Source: Affinundibacterium seohonense
GTDB taxonomy: Bacteria; Pseudomonadota; Gammaproteobacteria; Burkholderiales; Burkholderiaceae_D
Direction of reading: 5' to 3'
DNA length: 64,000 bases
NCBI RefSeq assembly: GCF_014284305.1
Contig: NZ_JACOFW010000012.1
Span: forward strand, 62,001 to 126,000
Shown: positions 53,324-63,684 of the stretch, piece after piece
How positions within the stretch are numbered: the first letter of the stretch is position 1
Layout of the letters: every line of letters begins with the position of its first letter
The notes under the pieces: model-generated
What the model was told of the DNA's origin: nothing
What the model saw: the letters and a program-made list of their open reading frames with translations, nothing else
Database searches by the model: none
Position numbers and translations under genes: made by a program

Positions 53324-55459
53324 TTAAGCTTCCGGAGCAGCATCCACTGCAGGTGCAGCAGCTTCCGCAGCAGCCTTCATGGACAATTTAAACCGGCCGC
53401 GATCATCTGTCTCCAAGACTTTCACACGCACTTGCTGACCTTCTTTGAGGTAGTCGGCAACTGCATTCACGCGCTCATTAGCGATTTGACTGATGTGCAA
53501 CAAGCCATCTTTACCTGGCATGATTTGTACAATCGCACCGAAGTCCAACAACTTCAGTACAGTGCCTTCGTAGATCTTGCCAACTTCGACTTCCGCCGTC
53601 AATTCTTCGATACGACGCTTAGCTTCTTGACCGGCCGCTGCATCAACAGAAGCGATGGTTACAACACCTTCATCGCTGATATCGATTTGCGTACCAGTTT
53701 CTTCAGTCAAAGCACGAATAACCGCTCCGCCTTTACCGATCACATCACGGATTTTTTCTGGGTTGATCTTGATAGTAATCAAGCGTGGTGCAAAATCAGA
53801 CAATTCCACCTTACCGACTGGAACTGCTTTTTGCATTTCACCCAAGATATGATCACGGCCTTCTTTAGCTTGCGCCAAAGCGACTTGCATGATTTCTTTC
53901 GTGATACCTTGAATCTTGATGTCCATCTGTAATGCAGTAATACCTTCCGCAGTACCAGCGACTTTAAAGTCCATATCACCGAGGTGATCTTCATCGCCCA
54001 AGATGTCAGTCAACACAGCAAATTTATTGCCGTCTTTGATCAAGCCCATCGCGATACCAGCAACGTGTGCTTTCATCGGCACACCCGCATCCATCAATGC
54101 CAAGCAACCACCGCAAACTGATGCCATGGAAGAAGAACCATTGGATTCTGTAATTTCAGAAACCAAACGCACGGAATAGCTGAAATCTTCTGGTGAAGGC
54201 AATGCTGCTTGCAATGCGCGTTTCGCCAAACGACCATGGCCAATTTCACGACGTTTAGGCGTACCAACGCGACCAGTTTCACCTGTCGCAAACGGAGGCA
54301 TGTTGTAATGCAACATGAAGCGGTCAGAGTATTCACCCATCAAAGCATCAATCTTTTGCTCATCACGAGATGTACCCAAAGTCGCGATCACCAATGCCTG
54401 TGTTTCACCACGGGTGAACAAGGCTGTACCGTGCGTACGTGGTAAAACGCCTGTACGAATCGTGATTGGGCGCACAGTGCGCGTATCACGACCATCGATA
54501 CGTGGCTCACCATCCAGGATTTGCGAACGAACGATTTTTGATTCCAAATCAAACATGATGTTACCGACATCGCCAGAATCCGGCGTTGCAGTACCAGCCG
54601 CTGCAGCTTGCTCAGCCAAAGCTGCACTCACCGCTGCACTTGCTGCTTTTAACTGGTCTGTACGTGCTTGTTTTTCTTTAGTTTGATACGCAGCGCGCAA
54701 TAATGGCTCAGCTACTGCTGTCACTGCAGCAATCAAAGGTTCATTCTTAGGCGCTGGTGCCCATTGCACTTCTGGCTGACCACCATCACGCACCAAATCA
54801 TGAATCGCATCAATGACTGCTTTCATTTGCGTATGTCCATACACAACCGCGCCCAGCATGACTTCTTCAGACAATTGCTGCGCTTCAGATTCCACCATCA
54901 ACACAGCAGTTTCTGTACCAGCAACAACTAAGTCCATCGCCGATGTTTTCAATTGCGTTGCGGTCGGATTCAAAACGTATTGACCATCGATGTAACCAAC
55001 GCGTGCCGCACCAACTGGACCGCTAAATGGAATACCGGAAACACAGATCGCCGCAGAAGCACCGATCATCGCTGCGATATCAGGATCGATTTCTGGGTTC
55101 ACAGACAACACGTGCACAATCACTTGCACTTCATTCAAATAACCTTCTGGGAACAATGGACGAATCGGGCGATCAATCAAACGCGACGTCAATGTTTCTT
55201 TTTCTGATGGACGACCTTCACGCTTGAAGAAGCCACCTGGAATACGACCAGCTGCATAGGTCTTTTCCAAGTAATCCACGGTCAATGGGAAGAAGTCCTG
55301 ACCTGGCTTGGCATCTTTTTTTGCAACTACAGTTGCCAATACAACGGTATCTTCAATAGATACCAATACGGCGCCAGAAGCCTGACGTGCGATTTCACCT
55401 GTTTCCAAGGTCACTGTATGTTGACCGTATTGGAATGTTTTCGTAACTTTATTAAACAC
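53324..55459 (-). CDS. pnp: Polyribonucleotide nucleotidyltransferase (PNPase)
   Basis: PNPase is a phosphorolytic 3'-5' exoribonuclease and a degradosome part. I start at GTG 55459 ([14 protein letters not shown]), with AAGGA six bases upstream; an in-frame GTG at 55474 would precede that site. The 711 residues hold two RNase PH domains (about 1-220 and 315-545) with the RNA-binding [16 protein letters not shown], the second catalytic core [17 protein letters not shown], then a KH domain (about 555-610, [17 protein letters not shown]) and S1 (about 622-690), ending in an Ala-rich tail. It follows rpsO, as in many bacteria, with a palindromic element in the gap. Confidence 0.97.
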   Translation of the reverse strand: MFNKVTKTFQYGQHTVTLETGEIARQASGAVLVSIEDTVVLATVVAKKDAKPGQDFFPLTVDYLEKTYAAGRIPGGFFKREGRPSEKETLTSRLIDRPIRPLFPEGYLNEVQVIVHVLSVNPEIDPDIAAMIGASAAICVSGIPFSGPVGAARVGYIDGQYVLNPTATQLKTSAMDLVVAGTETAVLMVESEAQQLSEEVMLGAVVYGHTQMKAVIDAIHDLVRDGGQPEVQWAPAPKNEPLIAAVTAVAEPLLRAAYQTKEKQARTDQLKAASAAVSAALAEQAAAAGTATPDSGDVGNIMFDLESKIVRSQILDGEPRIDGRDTRTVRPITIRTGVLPRTHGTALFTRGETQALVIATLGTSRDEQKIDALMGEYSDRFMLHYNMPPFATGETGRVGTPKRREIGHGRLAKRALQAALPSPEDFSYSVRLVSEITESNGSSSMASVCGGCLALMDAGVPMKAHVAGIAMGLIKDGNKFAVLTDILGDEDHLGDMDFKVAGTAEGITALQMDIKIQGITKEIMQVALAQAKEGRDHILGEMQKAVPVGKVELSDFAPRLITIKINPEKIRDVIGKGGAVIRALTEETGTQIDISDEGVVTIASVDAAAGQEAKRRIEELTAEVEVGKIYEGTVLKLLDFGAIVQIMPGKDGLLHISQIANERVNAVADYLKEGQQVRVKVLETDDRGRFKLSMKAAAEAAAPAVDAAPEA

Positions 55460-55547
55460 AATGTGTCCTTTCACTATTTTCCGACAGATTTCCAGGGGCT
55501 GTCGTTCACCTCACCACAAGTAATTCAGTTTCGAATCACCCTTACTA

Positions 55548-55654
55548 TTAGGACTTACGCAAAACAGACGCTAGCGTCGTTGCTGTCACCTCGCCGTACA
55601 ATTGTACTGTCTTCGGCGACGCGCCTAGCTAGCGCAATTTTGCGTAAGTCCTAA
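55548..55654. mobile_element. MITE-like element with 17-bp terminal inverted repeats
   Basis: TTAGGACTTACGCAAAA (55548-55564) is the exact inverse of TTTTGCGTAAGTCCTAA (55638-55654). The element is 107 bases, flanked by CTA on both sides (55545-55547 and 55655-55657), a plausible 3-bp target duplication. The interior is also partly palindromic (GACGCTAGCGTC, GTACAATTGTAC). It codes for nothing, so it would be a non-autonomous relic of an insertion sequence, perhaps IS5-like by the target size. It lies between rpsO and pnp, in the pnp 5' region. Confidence 0.7.
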
Positions 55655-55737
55655 CTATTTCCAGCATTTTTACTACTATCACTACCAATGCCGCCAAAAT
55701 TTTAAGCAAATTCTGCAGAAATTTCAGCGCCATAAAG

Positions 55738-55778
55738 GCAAAAAGCCTGCGTCAGTCAAACTGACGCAGGCTTTTTAC
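55738..55778 (-). terminator. Strong terminator after rpsO
   Basis: AAAAGCCTGCGTCAG (55741-55755) pairs perfectly with CTGACGCAGGCTTTT (55761-55775) around TCAAA, with T runs on both strands. Confidence 0.92.
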
Positions 55779-55821
55779 TTTAATTCTTTGCTGTGTTTAG
55801 CAAAATACTCTGATGAGTAGA

Positions 55822-56091
55822 TTACTTACGCAAGCCGAGTTTTTCGATCAATGAACGATAACGGTTCAAATCTTTACCTTTCAGGTAAGACAACAAACTC
55901 TTACGACGGTTAACCATCATGATCAAACCACGACGTGAGTGGTGATCTTTAGAGTGAGATTTGAAGTGACCATTCAAGTCATTGATACGTGCAGTCAACA
56001 AAGCAACTTGCACTTCTGGAGAACCTGTGTCGTTTTGACCACGGGCATTATCCGCAACGATAGCGGCTTTTGCACTTTTTTCGATAGACAT
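55822..56091 (-). CDS. rpsO: 30S ribosomal protein S15
   Basis: S15 binds the 16S rRNA central domain early in 30S assembly. It has 89 residues. Seen: [24 protein letters not shown] in parts ([30 protein letters not shown]), [17 protein letters not shown] in part ([14 protein letters not shown]) and the C-terminal LIEKLGLRK. The start ATG 56091 has GGAAA upstream. A strong terminator follows. pnp lies downstream after the MITE-like element; in many bacteria S15 and pnp are linked. Confidence 0.98.
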   Translation of the reverse strand: MSIEKSAKAAIVADNARGQNDTGSPEVQVALLTARINDLNGHFKSHSKDHHSRRGLIMMVNRRKSLLSYLKGKDLNRYRSLIEKLGLRK

Positions 56092-56235
56092 CTTATTTCC
56101 TTTACATGCGATATCAAGAGTTAGGTTTTTGAACCAACACCGTCAATATCGTGAAATTACATTAATAAATCCCATCAGAATTTGATGAGACCGCGACTAT
56201 AGCATGGAAAATAGCGCGGATTCAAGAAGAAACCT

Positions 56236-56277
56236 AAAATACCTCCCACAACGCGATGCCTACTGCGAGAGGTATTT
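56236..56277 (-). terminator. Terminator after leuA
   Basis: AAATACCTC on the minus strand pairs with GAGGTATTT around a loop of about 23 bases, followed by TTTAGG. The long loop lowers confidence. Confidence 0.55.
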
Positions 56278-56296
56278 CAATAACATAAAGAAAATA

Positions 56297-57835
56297 TCAA
56301 ATCTGCGGATTTAACTTTTCAACCTTAGAGTGCAATTTATTCAAAGCCGAAATGTAGGCCTTCGCAGATGCCACCACAATATCAGGATCCGCACCCACAC
56401 CATTAACGATGCGACCCGCTTTGCTTAAACGTATGGTCACCTCACCTTGCGATTGCGTTCCGGCAGTGATCGCGTTAATAGAAAACAACAACAGCTCCGC
56501 CTCACTCTTCACTTCGGATTCAATTGCACCAACAATCGCATCCACCGCACCATTACCTTGCGCAATACAAGATTTTTCTTTATCGCCTATCGTCAAAACT
56601 ACGACGGCAGACGAACGTTCGCCAGTTTCTGAATGCTGACTAATCGATACCAGACGGTAGTGATCAGCGTCGTGCGAATGCTCCTCATCGGCGACGACTG
56701 ACATGATGTCTTCATCAAATATTTCGGACTTTTTATCAGCGAGCTCCTTGAAACGGGCAAAGGCTGCGTTGATTTCGGTTTCGGATTCCAATGCAATGCC
56801 AAGTTCTTGCAAACGCTGTTTGAAAGCATTTCGGCCCGAGAGTTTGCCAAGCACGATTTTGTTTGCGCTCCAGCCCACATCTTCGGCACGCATAATTTCA
56901 TAGGTATTGCGCGCTTTTAAAATGCCGTCTTGATGAATGCCTGATGCGTGGGCAAAAGCATTTGCACCCACAATCGCTTTATTTGGTTGAACGGCAAAGC
57001 CTGTGATTTGTGAAACCATTTTAGAAGTCGCGACGATCTGCGTGGTATCGACACCAATGTCCAAATTAAAATGATCTTTGCGCGTGCGTACCGCCATTAC
57101 AATTTCCTCTAATGCGGTATTACCTGCACGTTCACCGAGACCGTTAATCGTACATTCAACTTGGCGCGCACCACCGATCATCACACCAGCTAAGGAATTC
57201 GCAACGGCCATGCCTAAATCGTTATGACAATGCACAGACCAGATCGCTTTATCCGAATTCGGAATCGTTTCACGCAAACGCTTCAAAGTATGTCCATACA
57301 ACTCTGGCACACCATATCCAACCGTATCTGCAAAGTTAATCGTCGTGGCACCTTCTTTGATCACGGCTTCAATCACACGGCAGAGAAAATCAAAATCAGA
57401 TCGACTTGCATCTTCAGGACTAAACTCCACATCGTCAGTGAATTTTCGTGCAAAACGAACCGCCTGTATCGCTTGTTCCAACACTTGATCGGGACTCATG
57501 CGCAACTTCATTTCCATGTGCAGGGGTGAAGTCGCGATGAAAGTATGAATACGTTTGCGCTGGGCTTTTTCCAATGCTTCGGCAGCGCGTGAAATATCTC
57601 TATCGTTGGCGCGTGACAAAGAACAAATAATCGGTTCACGCACCGCAGCCGCAATGGCTTTAATCGATTCAAAGTCGCCAGGCGAGGCAGCAGCAAAACC
57701 CGCTTCGATCACGTCGACTTTTAATCGCTCTAGCTGCCGAGCAATGCGCACTTTTTCATCTTTGGTCATTGATGCACCAGGGGATTGTTCGCCGTCACGC
57801 AAAGTTGTGTCGAATATGATGAGTTTGTCTGCCAT
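56297..57835 (-). CDS. leuA: 2-isopropylmalate synthase
   Basis: LeuA condenses acetyl-CoA with 2-oxoisovalerate, the first committed step of leucine synthesis. It has 512 residues in two parts: a TIM barrel (about 1-275) with the catalytic/metal motifs [16 protein letters not shown] and [15 protein letters not shown], and a C-terminal leucine-sensing LeuA dimer domain (about 390-505). The start ATG 57835 has GGAGG upstream. It follows pssA on the same strand. Leucine feedback inhibition is known for the family, and the leader peptide upstream points to a second, translational or transcriptional control. Confidence 0.97.
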   Translation of the reverse strand: MADKLIIFDTTLRDGEQSPGASMTKDEKVRIARQLERLKVDVIEAGFAAASPGDFESIKAIAAAVREPIICSLSRANDRDISRAAEALEKAQRKRIHTFIATSPLHMEMKLRMSPDQVLEQAIQAVRFARKFTDDVEFSPEDASRSDFDFLCRVIEAVIKEGATTINFADTVGYGVPELYGHTLKRLRETIPNSDKAIWSVHCHNDLGMAVANSLAGVMIGGARQVECTINGLGERAGNTALEEIVMAVRTRKDHFNLDIGVDTTQIVATSKMVSQITGFAVQPNKAIVGANAFAHASGIHQDGILKARNTYEIMRAEDVGWSANKIVLGKLSGRNAFKQRLQELGIALESETEINAAFARFKELADKKSEIFDEDIMSVVADEEHSHDADHYRLVSISQHSETGERSSAVVVLTIGDKEKSCIAQGNGAVDAIVGAIESEVKSEAELLLFSINAITAGTQSQGEVTIRLSKAGRIVNGVGADPDIVVASAKAYISALNKLHSKVEKLNPQI

Positions 57836-57996
57836 GTTTGCCTCCGAAAATACCGCAATAAGAAAGTAAAATTAAGTAAGAGTGAGTGAATTTAATTGAA
57901 ACAGTCGAGTAAAACTCGATGACTTGAATAGATCTTTCCCGCCCCTTGCAAGACACACATGGGTGAGAGACTACTCAAGTTGTGGGGTAATGGGAT

Positions 57997-58152
57997 TTAG
58001 CGCGCGAGCGCTAGTAGCGTGTTCGCTAGAGACAAAGCTAGTAGAGATGCCAGGATAACGGCAACTGGTAATGCCAACGACAAAAGCAGACCGGAGCGAT
58101 CTGCTTTTATGCATGCTTTTTGAGCATGTGATGTCGTGGATGGGAATTTCAT
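57997..58152 (-). CDS. leuL: leuA leader peptide rich in leucine codons
   Basis: A 51-residue frame ends about 160 bases before leuA. The C-terminal 30 residues contain 13 Leu (LLLSLALPVAVILASLLA, then LSLANTLLALAR), including five CTA codons, a rare Leu codon often used in attenuation leaders. The ATG 58152 sits only seven bases after the -10 box of a good promoter, so the transcript may begin at or just beside the start codon (a leaderless reading frame); no ribosome site is visible. Hairpins overlap the frame: AAAAGCAGA/TCTGCTTTT (58082-58108) and TAGCGC/GCGCTA (57998-58013), the latter covering the last codons. This fits leucine attenuation, but I see no strong terminator with a T run between the peptide and leuA. 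A small membrane protein is the alternative. Gene symbol by function only. Confidence 0.6.
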   Translation of the reverse strand: MKFPSTTSHAQKACIKADRSGLLLSLALPVAVILASLLALSLANTLLALAR

Positions 58153-58159
58153 GCAAAAG

Positions 58160-58188
58160 ACTATAAGCGGGATTACTTAAAAGCGCAA
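58160..58188 (-). promoter_or_regulatory. Sigma-70 promoter of the leuA leader
   Basis: On the minus strand TTGCGC (58183-58188), a 17-base spacer and TATAGT (58160-58165). The -35 box is 15 bases past the pssA end, so leuA has its own promoter. Confidence 0.65.
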
Positions 58189-58202
58189 GAGCCCTTCCTC
58201 AA

Positions 58203-59066
58203 TTATTTCTTAACGTCGTCAACTTCGTCGTGATGTGGCTCTGCCGTCAATTGCACTAAACTCACAGGACGACCATTCCGCCAACGCCATAGCAGCAGCA
58301 CATAGCCGGACAATGCGTAAATCACAAACAATGCAAATAGCACTTTAGGCGGGTCACTTACCACCGCGACATAAGCTAAGACAATTAAAAATGGCGCAAT
58401 GAAAGGTACGGAGCGTTTCAAGTTCAAATCTTTAAAACTATAGAATGGCACATTTGTCACCATAGTCAAACCTGCGAACAATGCCACGCTCCAAGCAAAC
58501 CAGCGTACGTCGACACCAGGAATCGCTAGATCATCCATGAGCAAAATGAAGCCCGCTACTAAAGCAGCGGCAGCAGGACTTGGCAAGCCTTGAAAGTAAC
58601 GTTTATCCACCACAGTGATATTCGCGTTAAATCGCGCCAAACGTAAAGCCGCGCCAGCGCAATAGACAAATGCCGCCAACCAGCCTAATTTACCCATGCC
58701 CTTCAAAGCCCATTCATAAGCGATCAAAGCTGGCGCAACACCGAACGACACCATGTCCGACAAACTATCGTATTGCGCGCCAAATTCACTTTGCGTATTC
58801 GTCATGCGAGCAACACGACCGTCGAGGCTATCCAACACCATTGCCACAAATATAGCCAAGCCAGAGTGCTCAAATTTTTGATTCATCGCCATGACGATGG
58901 CGTAAAAACCGCAAAACAACGCAGCTGTAGTGAAAGCATTTGGCAATAAATAAATGCCACGAGAAGGCTTGCGTGGTGCGCCAAGAAGTTCACCATTATT
59001 TTTTCTCGCGCCGCGTGGGAATAACTTAAAACTGCCCTTAGGCTTACGATCTTTAACTGGCGTCAT
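58203..59066 (-). CDS. pssA: CDP-diacylglycerol-serine O-phosphatidyltransferase
   Basis: PssA makes phosphatidylserine, the precursor of phosphatidylethanolamine, at the inner membrane. I start at ATG 59066 (MTPVKDRKPKGSFKLF); the frame extends to 59111 without support. It has 287 residues, with several membrane helices. The CDP-alcohol phosphotransferase motif is visible as LDSLDGRVARMTNTQSEFGAQYDSLSD in parts (DGRVAR, GAQYDSLSD), with the Asp pairs of the active site. The order pssA-leuA is common in Burkholderiales. The acidic tail AEPHHDEVDDVKK is variable. Confidence 0.94.
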   Translation of the reverse strand: MTPVKDRKPKGSFKLFPRGARKNNGELLGAPRKPSRGIYLLPNAFTTAALFCGFYAIVMAMNQKFEHSGLAIFVAMVLDSLDGRVARMTNTQSEFGAQYDSLSDMVSFGVAPALIAYEWALKGMGKLGWLAAFVYCAGAALRLARFNANITVVDKRYFQGLPSPAAAALVAGFILLMDDLAIPGVDVRWFAWSVALFAGLTMVTNVPFYSFKDLNLKRSVPFIAPFLIVLAYVAVVSDPPKVLFALFVIYALSGYVLLLWRWRNGRPVSLVQLTAEPHHDEVDDVKK

Positions 59067-59276
59067 GCTGATTCTTAATGTAAAAATTGAGCAAAAAAAA
59101 CTGAGCTTCATATTTTCTTAGGAAAACATCACTAAGTGCTCAGTTTGGAATTTACCAAGTATAACCGCGAAACGCCTCTACGAAAATCAATTTGACACCT
59201 CAAGATGTTGCGGCGCATACGCACTGACAACACAAGAAATCCTAAATCATTAGCGCCAATCACGCCTGTCAGGTTA

Positions 59277-61430
59277 TCAAGCAAGCGTCCTGACAAGATG
59301 TTCACGTTCCCACTGCCGCGTTGTCGCTGCATCCAAGAAGTGCACGAGATTTTCAGGCTGAGTGAGATCAATAATACCAAGGTCTTTCTCGATGCTCGCA
59401 TGTTGAAGCAATACTTGGCCACCTTGATCAACACCAATCGCCTTTAAATGCGCATAAGCGTCACGTACAAAATCAATTGCGCCACTTTCTTTACGTAATA
59501 TCATTGCCGCATCGTGCGTCAGTACGACCGCTATGGCATCGAATAGCACGGATGGGGTTCCAGCCAATTGTCCATCCGCCTTCACGAACGAACCTTCGGA
59601 GAGACGTATTTGATTGATACTCAGCGCAATCAATTTCAACTTTGCACGGGCAGCTAAAAGCGCTTTCTCGATCGCATCAATGATAGTTTTATCGGAACCA
59701 TCGGCAATCAATAAACCGACCGAGCGCCCATCCAAACTGTTTGCGGCTTTCCCTATCAACTGCAGCGCTGGTGAAGTAGGAAATTCTTGCACCAATTGCG
59801 CAGGACAAACCGCCACTGGCAAATCAAAAATGCCCAAACCAGTCGCTACTTTCAGTGCCAGATCCTCTTCAATATTTCTCAGATGCGCAATCATCGCTTT
59901 ATGGATATGCGGATGCTCTACTTTGGACAATTCGAATACCAAGGCCGAACGCAGATGCGCTTTTTCGTATTTACTCAAGCTCAAATAAAATTGGCGTGCC
60001 TGGCTATAGTGATCAGCGAAACTGGCCGAACGAGCGCGCATTTTGACGCCATTTTCTGGTGCTAGCGTACTAATAAATCCATCCGTCAGATGCTCACTTG
60101 GTGAATCACTGGCTAAAGAATTAGGCTCATAAGCGACACGACCAATAGGCATCGCCATCTGCATATGACCATCGCGCTGATGATTGGCATACGGGCATTG
60201 CGGCGCATTGATCGGTAATTGATGAAAATTAGGCGACCCTAAGCGCGACAACTGCGTATCAAGATAGGAAAATAGACGCCCTTGCAATAAAGGATCATTG
60301 GAAAAATCAATTCCCGGCACCAGATGTGAGGGGCAAAATGCGACCTGTTCGGTTTCGGCAAAAAAATTATCTGGCCAACGATTTAACATCATTCACCCTA
60401 TCACTTGCAAAGGCACAAGCTCTTCTGGAATCAATTTCGTCGCATCAAGATGATCAAATGGGAATTGAGCAGCCTGCTCTTCCGTAAATAGCTGAACGGC
60501 AAATTCCCATTCTGGAAAGTGTCCGGCGCTGATCGCATCAAACAATTCACGTCGATGAAAGTCAGGATCAGCGCCTGCTAGTTTCATCGTTTCATCCCAC
60601 AACGTCGACTGCAAGCCTAGTTTTGGACGCCAGTGAAATTTGACGAAAGTTGACTCACCCGCACCGTTAATCAAACGGAAGGAGTGAATACCGAAGCCTT
60701 CCATCATGCTCAGCGAACGCGGCAATGTACGATCCGACATAATCCACATCACCATGTGCATCGATTCTGGCGTCAAAGAGATGAAATCCCAAAACGTATC
60801 ATGTGCCGTCGCGGCTTGTGGAAATCCGCGATCGGGCTCCATCTTGATGGCGTGTACCAAATCAGGAAATTTAATCGCATCTTGAATGAAGAAAACAGGA
60901 ATATTATTGCCGACCAAATCCCAATTGCCTTGTTTTGTATAAAACTTCACTGCAAAGCCACGTGCGTCACGTGGTGTATCTGCCGAACCTGCACCGCCCG
61001 CCACCGTAGAGAAGCGAGCAAAAAGCGGGGTCACTTCACCGACCTCAATCAATATTTTGGCGGTGGTATAGGCTTCAAGCGAATGCGTCAATTCAAAATA
61101 GCCGTGTGCTCCGGTTCCTCTGGCATGCACGATACGTTCGGGAATACGCTCATGATCAAAGTGGGTAATTTTTTCACGCAGAATAAAATCTTCAAGCAAA
61201 GTTGTCCCGGCTATATTCGCCCGTAAAGAATTTTGATTATCCGCAATAACAAGACCCTGATTCGTCGTTAAAGCAAGCTCTCCTTGTGCAGCACAATGAT
61301 GCCACTCGCCACCTTCACCCACGCTGTACTCTTTAACGTCACTATCGTAAGAACTCGCCCCACCAAGTTGCGTGGGTGATTCCGGTGTTTGATGACTTTG
61401 TGACTCGCTTGATTCTTCAATCTTCGGCAT
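59277..61430 (-). pseudogene. katE: Large-subunit (HPII/KatE-type) catalase interrupted by one in-frame TGA
   Basis: Two adjacent frames, 60393-61430 (345 residues) and 59277-60392 (371 residues), are the N- and C-terminal halves of one monofunctional heme catalase of about 717 codons in the same reading frame, split by a TGA at 60393-60395. The first half has the distal His in [12 protein letters not shown] and Asn in [13 protein letters not shown], and ends [12 protein letters not shown]. The second starts MMLNRWPDNFFAE and has the proximal heme Tyr in GRLFSYLDTQLSRLG, then a C-terminal flavodoxin/GATase-like domain typical of HPII. In HPII a Lys or Arg stands at the stop position, so CGA to TGA is the simplest change. 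AGGG precedes the ATG right after the stop, so restart is possible, but neither half should work alone. No ordinary selenocysteine context is expected. Confidence 0.85.
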
Positions 61431-61588
61431 GATGATTTCCTACTAGGTGGTTGAGGGCAATTCCCCCACCTATATTGTCGAAGGCCTGTAGCATAGTCTG
61501 TGCGATATCACACCTAAATTAGACGAGAGCCTAGCTCTATTCCCCAACTATTCTTCAACTACTTTTTAACAAATTCGAAGTATCAAAT

Positions 61589-63679
61589 CTATTTTGATTT
61601 GCGACTTTTCACAGCCGGTTTTTCTTCACATACGGGACTATCTATTGATCCAGAATTCACCAAAGGAATAAATGCTGCAACCGGTGCCAATGCGGCCAAA
61701 GCAATTGCGGCACCCGCGCGTAAAGCGACAACACCTTTGTCTATTTTTGTCGTCGGATGTTGGAAACTACCGCGCACATAAATAGGTGCACGCAATGAAA
61801 TTAACCTGATGCCTTTGCTCTTTTGTGTGATTTTTAAATCGAGCCGCTCTTGTCGCAGATTGATGGTGCCTTGTAAATTGAGTCGAGACTGTTCCGTGTC
61901 CACAACAAACTGCTTGCTTTGCATTAGGCCATTTTGCACAGAAAAATGGGCGGCAAGACAATTCAATTTAACCTCTTCATCGCCAAACAAAATAGTCAGC
62001 ACGATACTGCCGATATTCAAACCTATCTTCTCCAACAATAATTTACTCACCGTGCCCCGATTAATTACGGCACGCAACTCGCCATTCGACGAGCCTAACA
62101 AAGTGGCGATGGAATTACCGACAGCCGATAAGGATGCATTACCGTTAATTTCTCCCAAACTGGCGTCAAGATCTTTCACAAACGGCATAATTTGTTTCAA
62201 CTGAAGGCGACGAGCTTGCACTTGTATCTGAGCCACAATCGCATTTTTTTCGTGATTTTGACTGCCATCGAGCCTAATATCTGAGCGCAGACTACCGCCT
62301 GCCATTTCAAAATTCAAAGGCTTCAGGCTCAACACGCCATCATGTAGATTTAAATTTGTCATGAGTTTTGTGATCGAAGACGTTTCACTACGAATGATAT
62401 GGTCTGCACTAAATTTTACATTCGCATCAATACTCTTCCAACGATCAGTCTTAAAGCTTTCAATCGGCAATATTTTATTGGATGGTTGTACAGTAGCCAG
62501 CCCACGAGTTTGTTTGCTCGAGCGAGAATCAATGCCAATGATAGGTGCGAGATCCGAAAACAATAGAGATTTCGACACGATCGCGCCGCTGAGCAACGGT
62601 CGCGGCGATTTGAATTCAAATTGCAAATCGCCAGAAATATCGCTGCTTCCAACTTTCCCTCTAAATTCGCTGTAGTTCCACTTTCCACCGCTAGCGTTTA
62701 TGTCGCCAGTCAACTGTCCTTCAGTTGAAAATGGTGGTGTCTCTGGAAGAAATATCCCTGAGATCGCATACAACTTTGCCATACTGAGCGCCGCGACCGC
62801 TAAACGCATTTGGATAGCCATCAAATTCATAGGACGAGTAAGGGTACCAGTCAAGGCAATGATCGTTTGATCTTGGCGCAAATAGCCGCGAATCGGGAAT
62901 GGTTTGGTCTGATCCGTTAAGGCCAATACCGCACCAACTTGCCCTTCCCCAACAATCGCTTCATCATTTAATTTACCTGACAAATTCCAAGTAAAACTAT
63001 ACTCAGGATCACTACGATCCTCGTTAAACCCAACCTTGATATCCGCGTGCTTGACCGCGTCTTGCAAATAAATCGTGCCGTCGGTCAGTGCAATTTGTTG
63101 TAAGTCCAATCGCCATAGCGAGGTGCCAGCCGGCTTTCTAATAGTCCAATTATTTGCGCCATTCGCATGTCGTTGAAGATGTACTAGTGGTGCGGAAAGG
63201 CGCAAAGTGGGAATGCTAATTTCTTTATGCAATAGCTTCCAAGGATTTAAAGAAAAGCTGACTTCCTTAATACTCGCCGTTTCATCTTGAATCTGATCCC
63301 CAATGGAAACAGGATCTTTTGTCTCGCCTTTTTTGACAGTTGACTCACTTTTTTGTTGCTGAAAATCGGCAGGATTCGCGATATGAATGTCGGTCGCAAA
63401 GAACTGTGGCCAAGGTATGAAACGATGCCAGGTTTTGTCGAGATTATTTGATTCGGGCTTGGCATTTGGTTTGAAATTCGGCGTCGGTTTTGTCCATTGC
63501 AAACGAAGCTCGCCTCGAATTTGAAATGGTCGTCCCAATGCCTCGCTCATGCTGGAATTAAAGCGCGGCTTCGCGCGGTTCCAGTCAAATGTCAGCAGAA
63601 CGATCAGCGCAATCGCGGGAACAAGGATCAATAGCGTTATGATGCCAGGCAATACTTTTGTTTTAGTTCGGAGTTTCAT
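61589..63679 (-). CDS. AsmA-family protein
   Basis: This is an AsmA-like protein of 696 residues, a family of long periplasmic bridges/tethers linked to outer-membrane lipid transport. I start at ATG 63679 (MKLRTKTKVLPG); the frame extends to 63763 but that would overlap the preceding gene. A single N-terminal membrane helix (about residues 10-30: ITLLILVPAIALIVLLT) anchors it in the inner membrane. Seen: the AsmA opening FNSSMSEALGRPFQIRGEL, RLSAPLVHLQRHANGANNW, and the C-terminal AsmA_2-like region GEINGNASLSAVGNSIATLLG with GELRAVINRG and LNLQGTINLRQERLDL. It lies six bases after an ABC-type auxiliary lipoprotein gene and probably belongs to the same unit. Confidence 0.9.
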   Translation of the reverse strand: MKLRTKTKVLPGIITLLILVPAIALIVLLTFDWNRAKPRFNSSMSEALGRPFQIRGELRLQWTKPTPNFKPNAKPESNNLDKTWHRFIPWPQFFATDIHIANPADFQQQKSESTVKKGETKDPVSIGDQIQDETASIKEVSFSLNPWKLLHKEISIPTLRLSAPLVHLQRHANGANNWTIRKPAGTSLWRLDLQQIALTDGTIYLQDAVKHADIKVGFNEDRSDPEYSFTWNLSGKLNDEAIVGEGQVGAVLALTDQTKPFPIRGYLRQDQTIIALTGTLTRPMNLMAIQMRLAVAALSMAKLYAISGIFLPETPPFSTEGQLTGDINASGGKWNYSEFRGKVGSSDISGDLQFEFKSPRPLLSGAIVSKSLLFSDLAPIIGIDSRSSKQTRGLATVQPSNKILPIESFKTDRWKSIDANVKFSADHIIRSETSSITKLMTNLNLHDGVLSLKPLNFEMAGGSLRSDIRLDGSQNHEKNAIVAQIQVQARRLQLKQIMPFVKDLDASLGEINGNASLSAVGNSIATLLGSSNGELRAVINRGTVSKLLLEKIGLNIGSIVLTILFGDEEVKLNCLAAHFSVQNGLMQSKQFVVDTEQSRLNLQGTINLRQERLDLKITQKSKGIRLISLRAPIYVRGSFQHPTTKIDKGVVALRAGAAIALAALAPVAAFIPLVNSGSIDSPVCEEKPAVKSRKSK

Positions 63680-63684
63680 ATCGC

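Noticed and set aside
57971-58156. A 61-residue minus-strand frame overlapping the leuA leader in another reading frame
   Set aside because: It has no codon bias toward leucine and no ribosome site; the overlapping frame at 57997-58152 with clustered Leu codons explains the region better.
60393-60395. The catalase TGA as a selenocysteine codon
   Set aside because: No known catalase uses selenocysteine at this non-catalytic position, and no convincing SECIS hairpin directly follows the codon.
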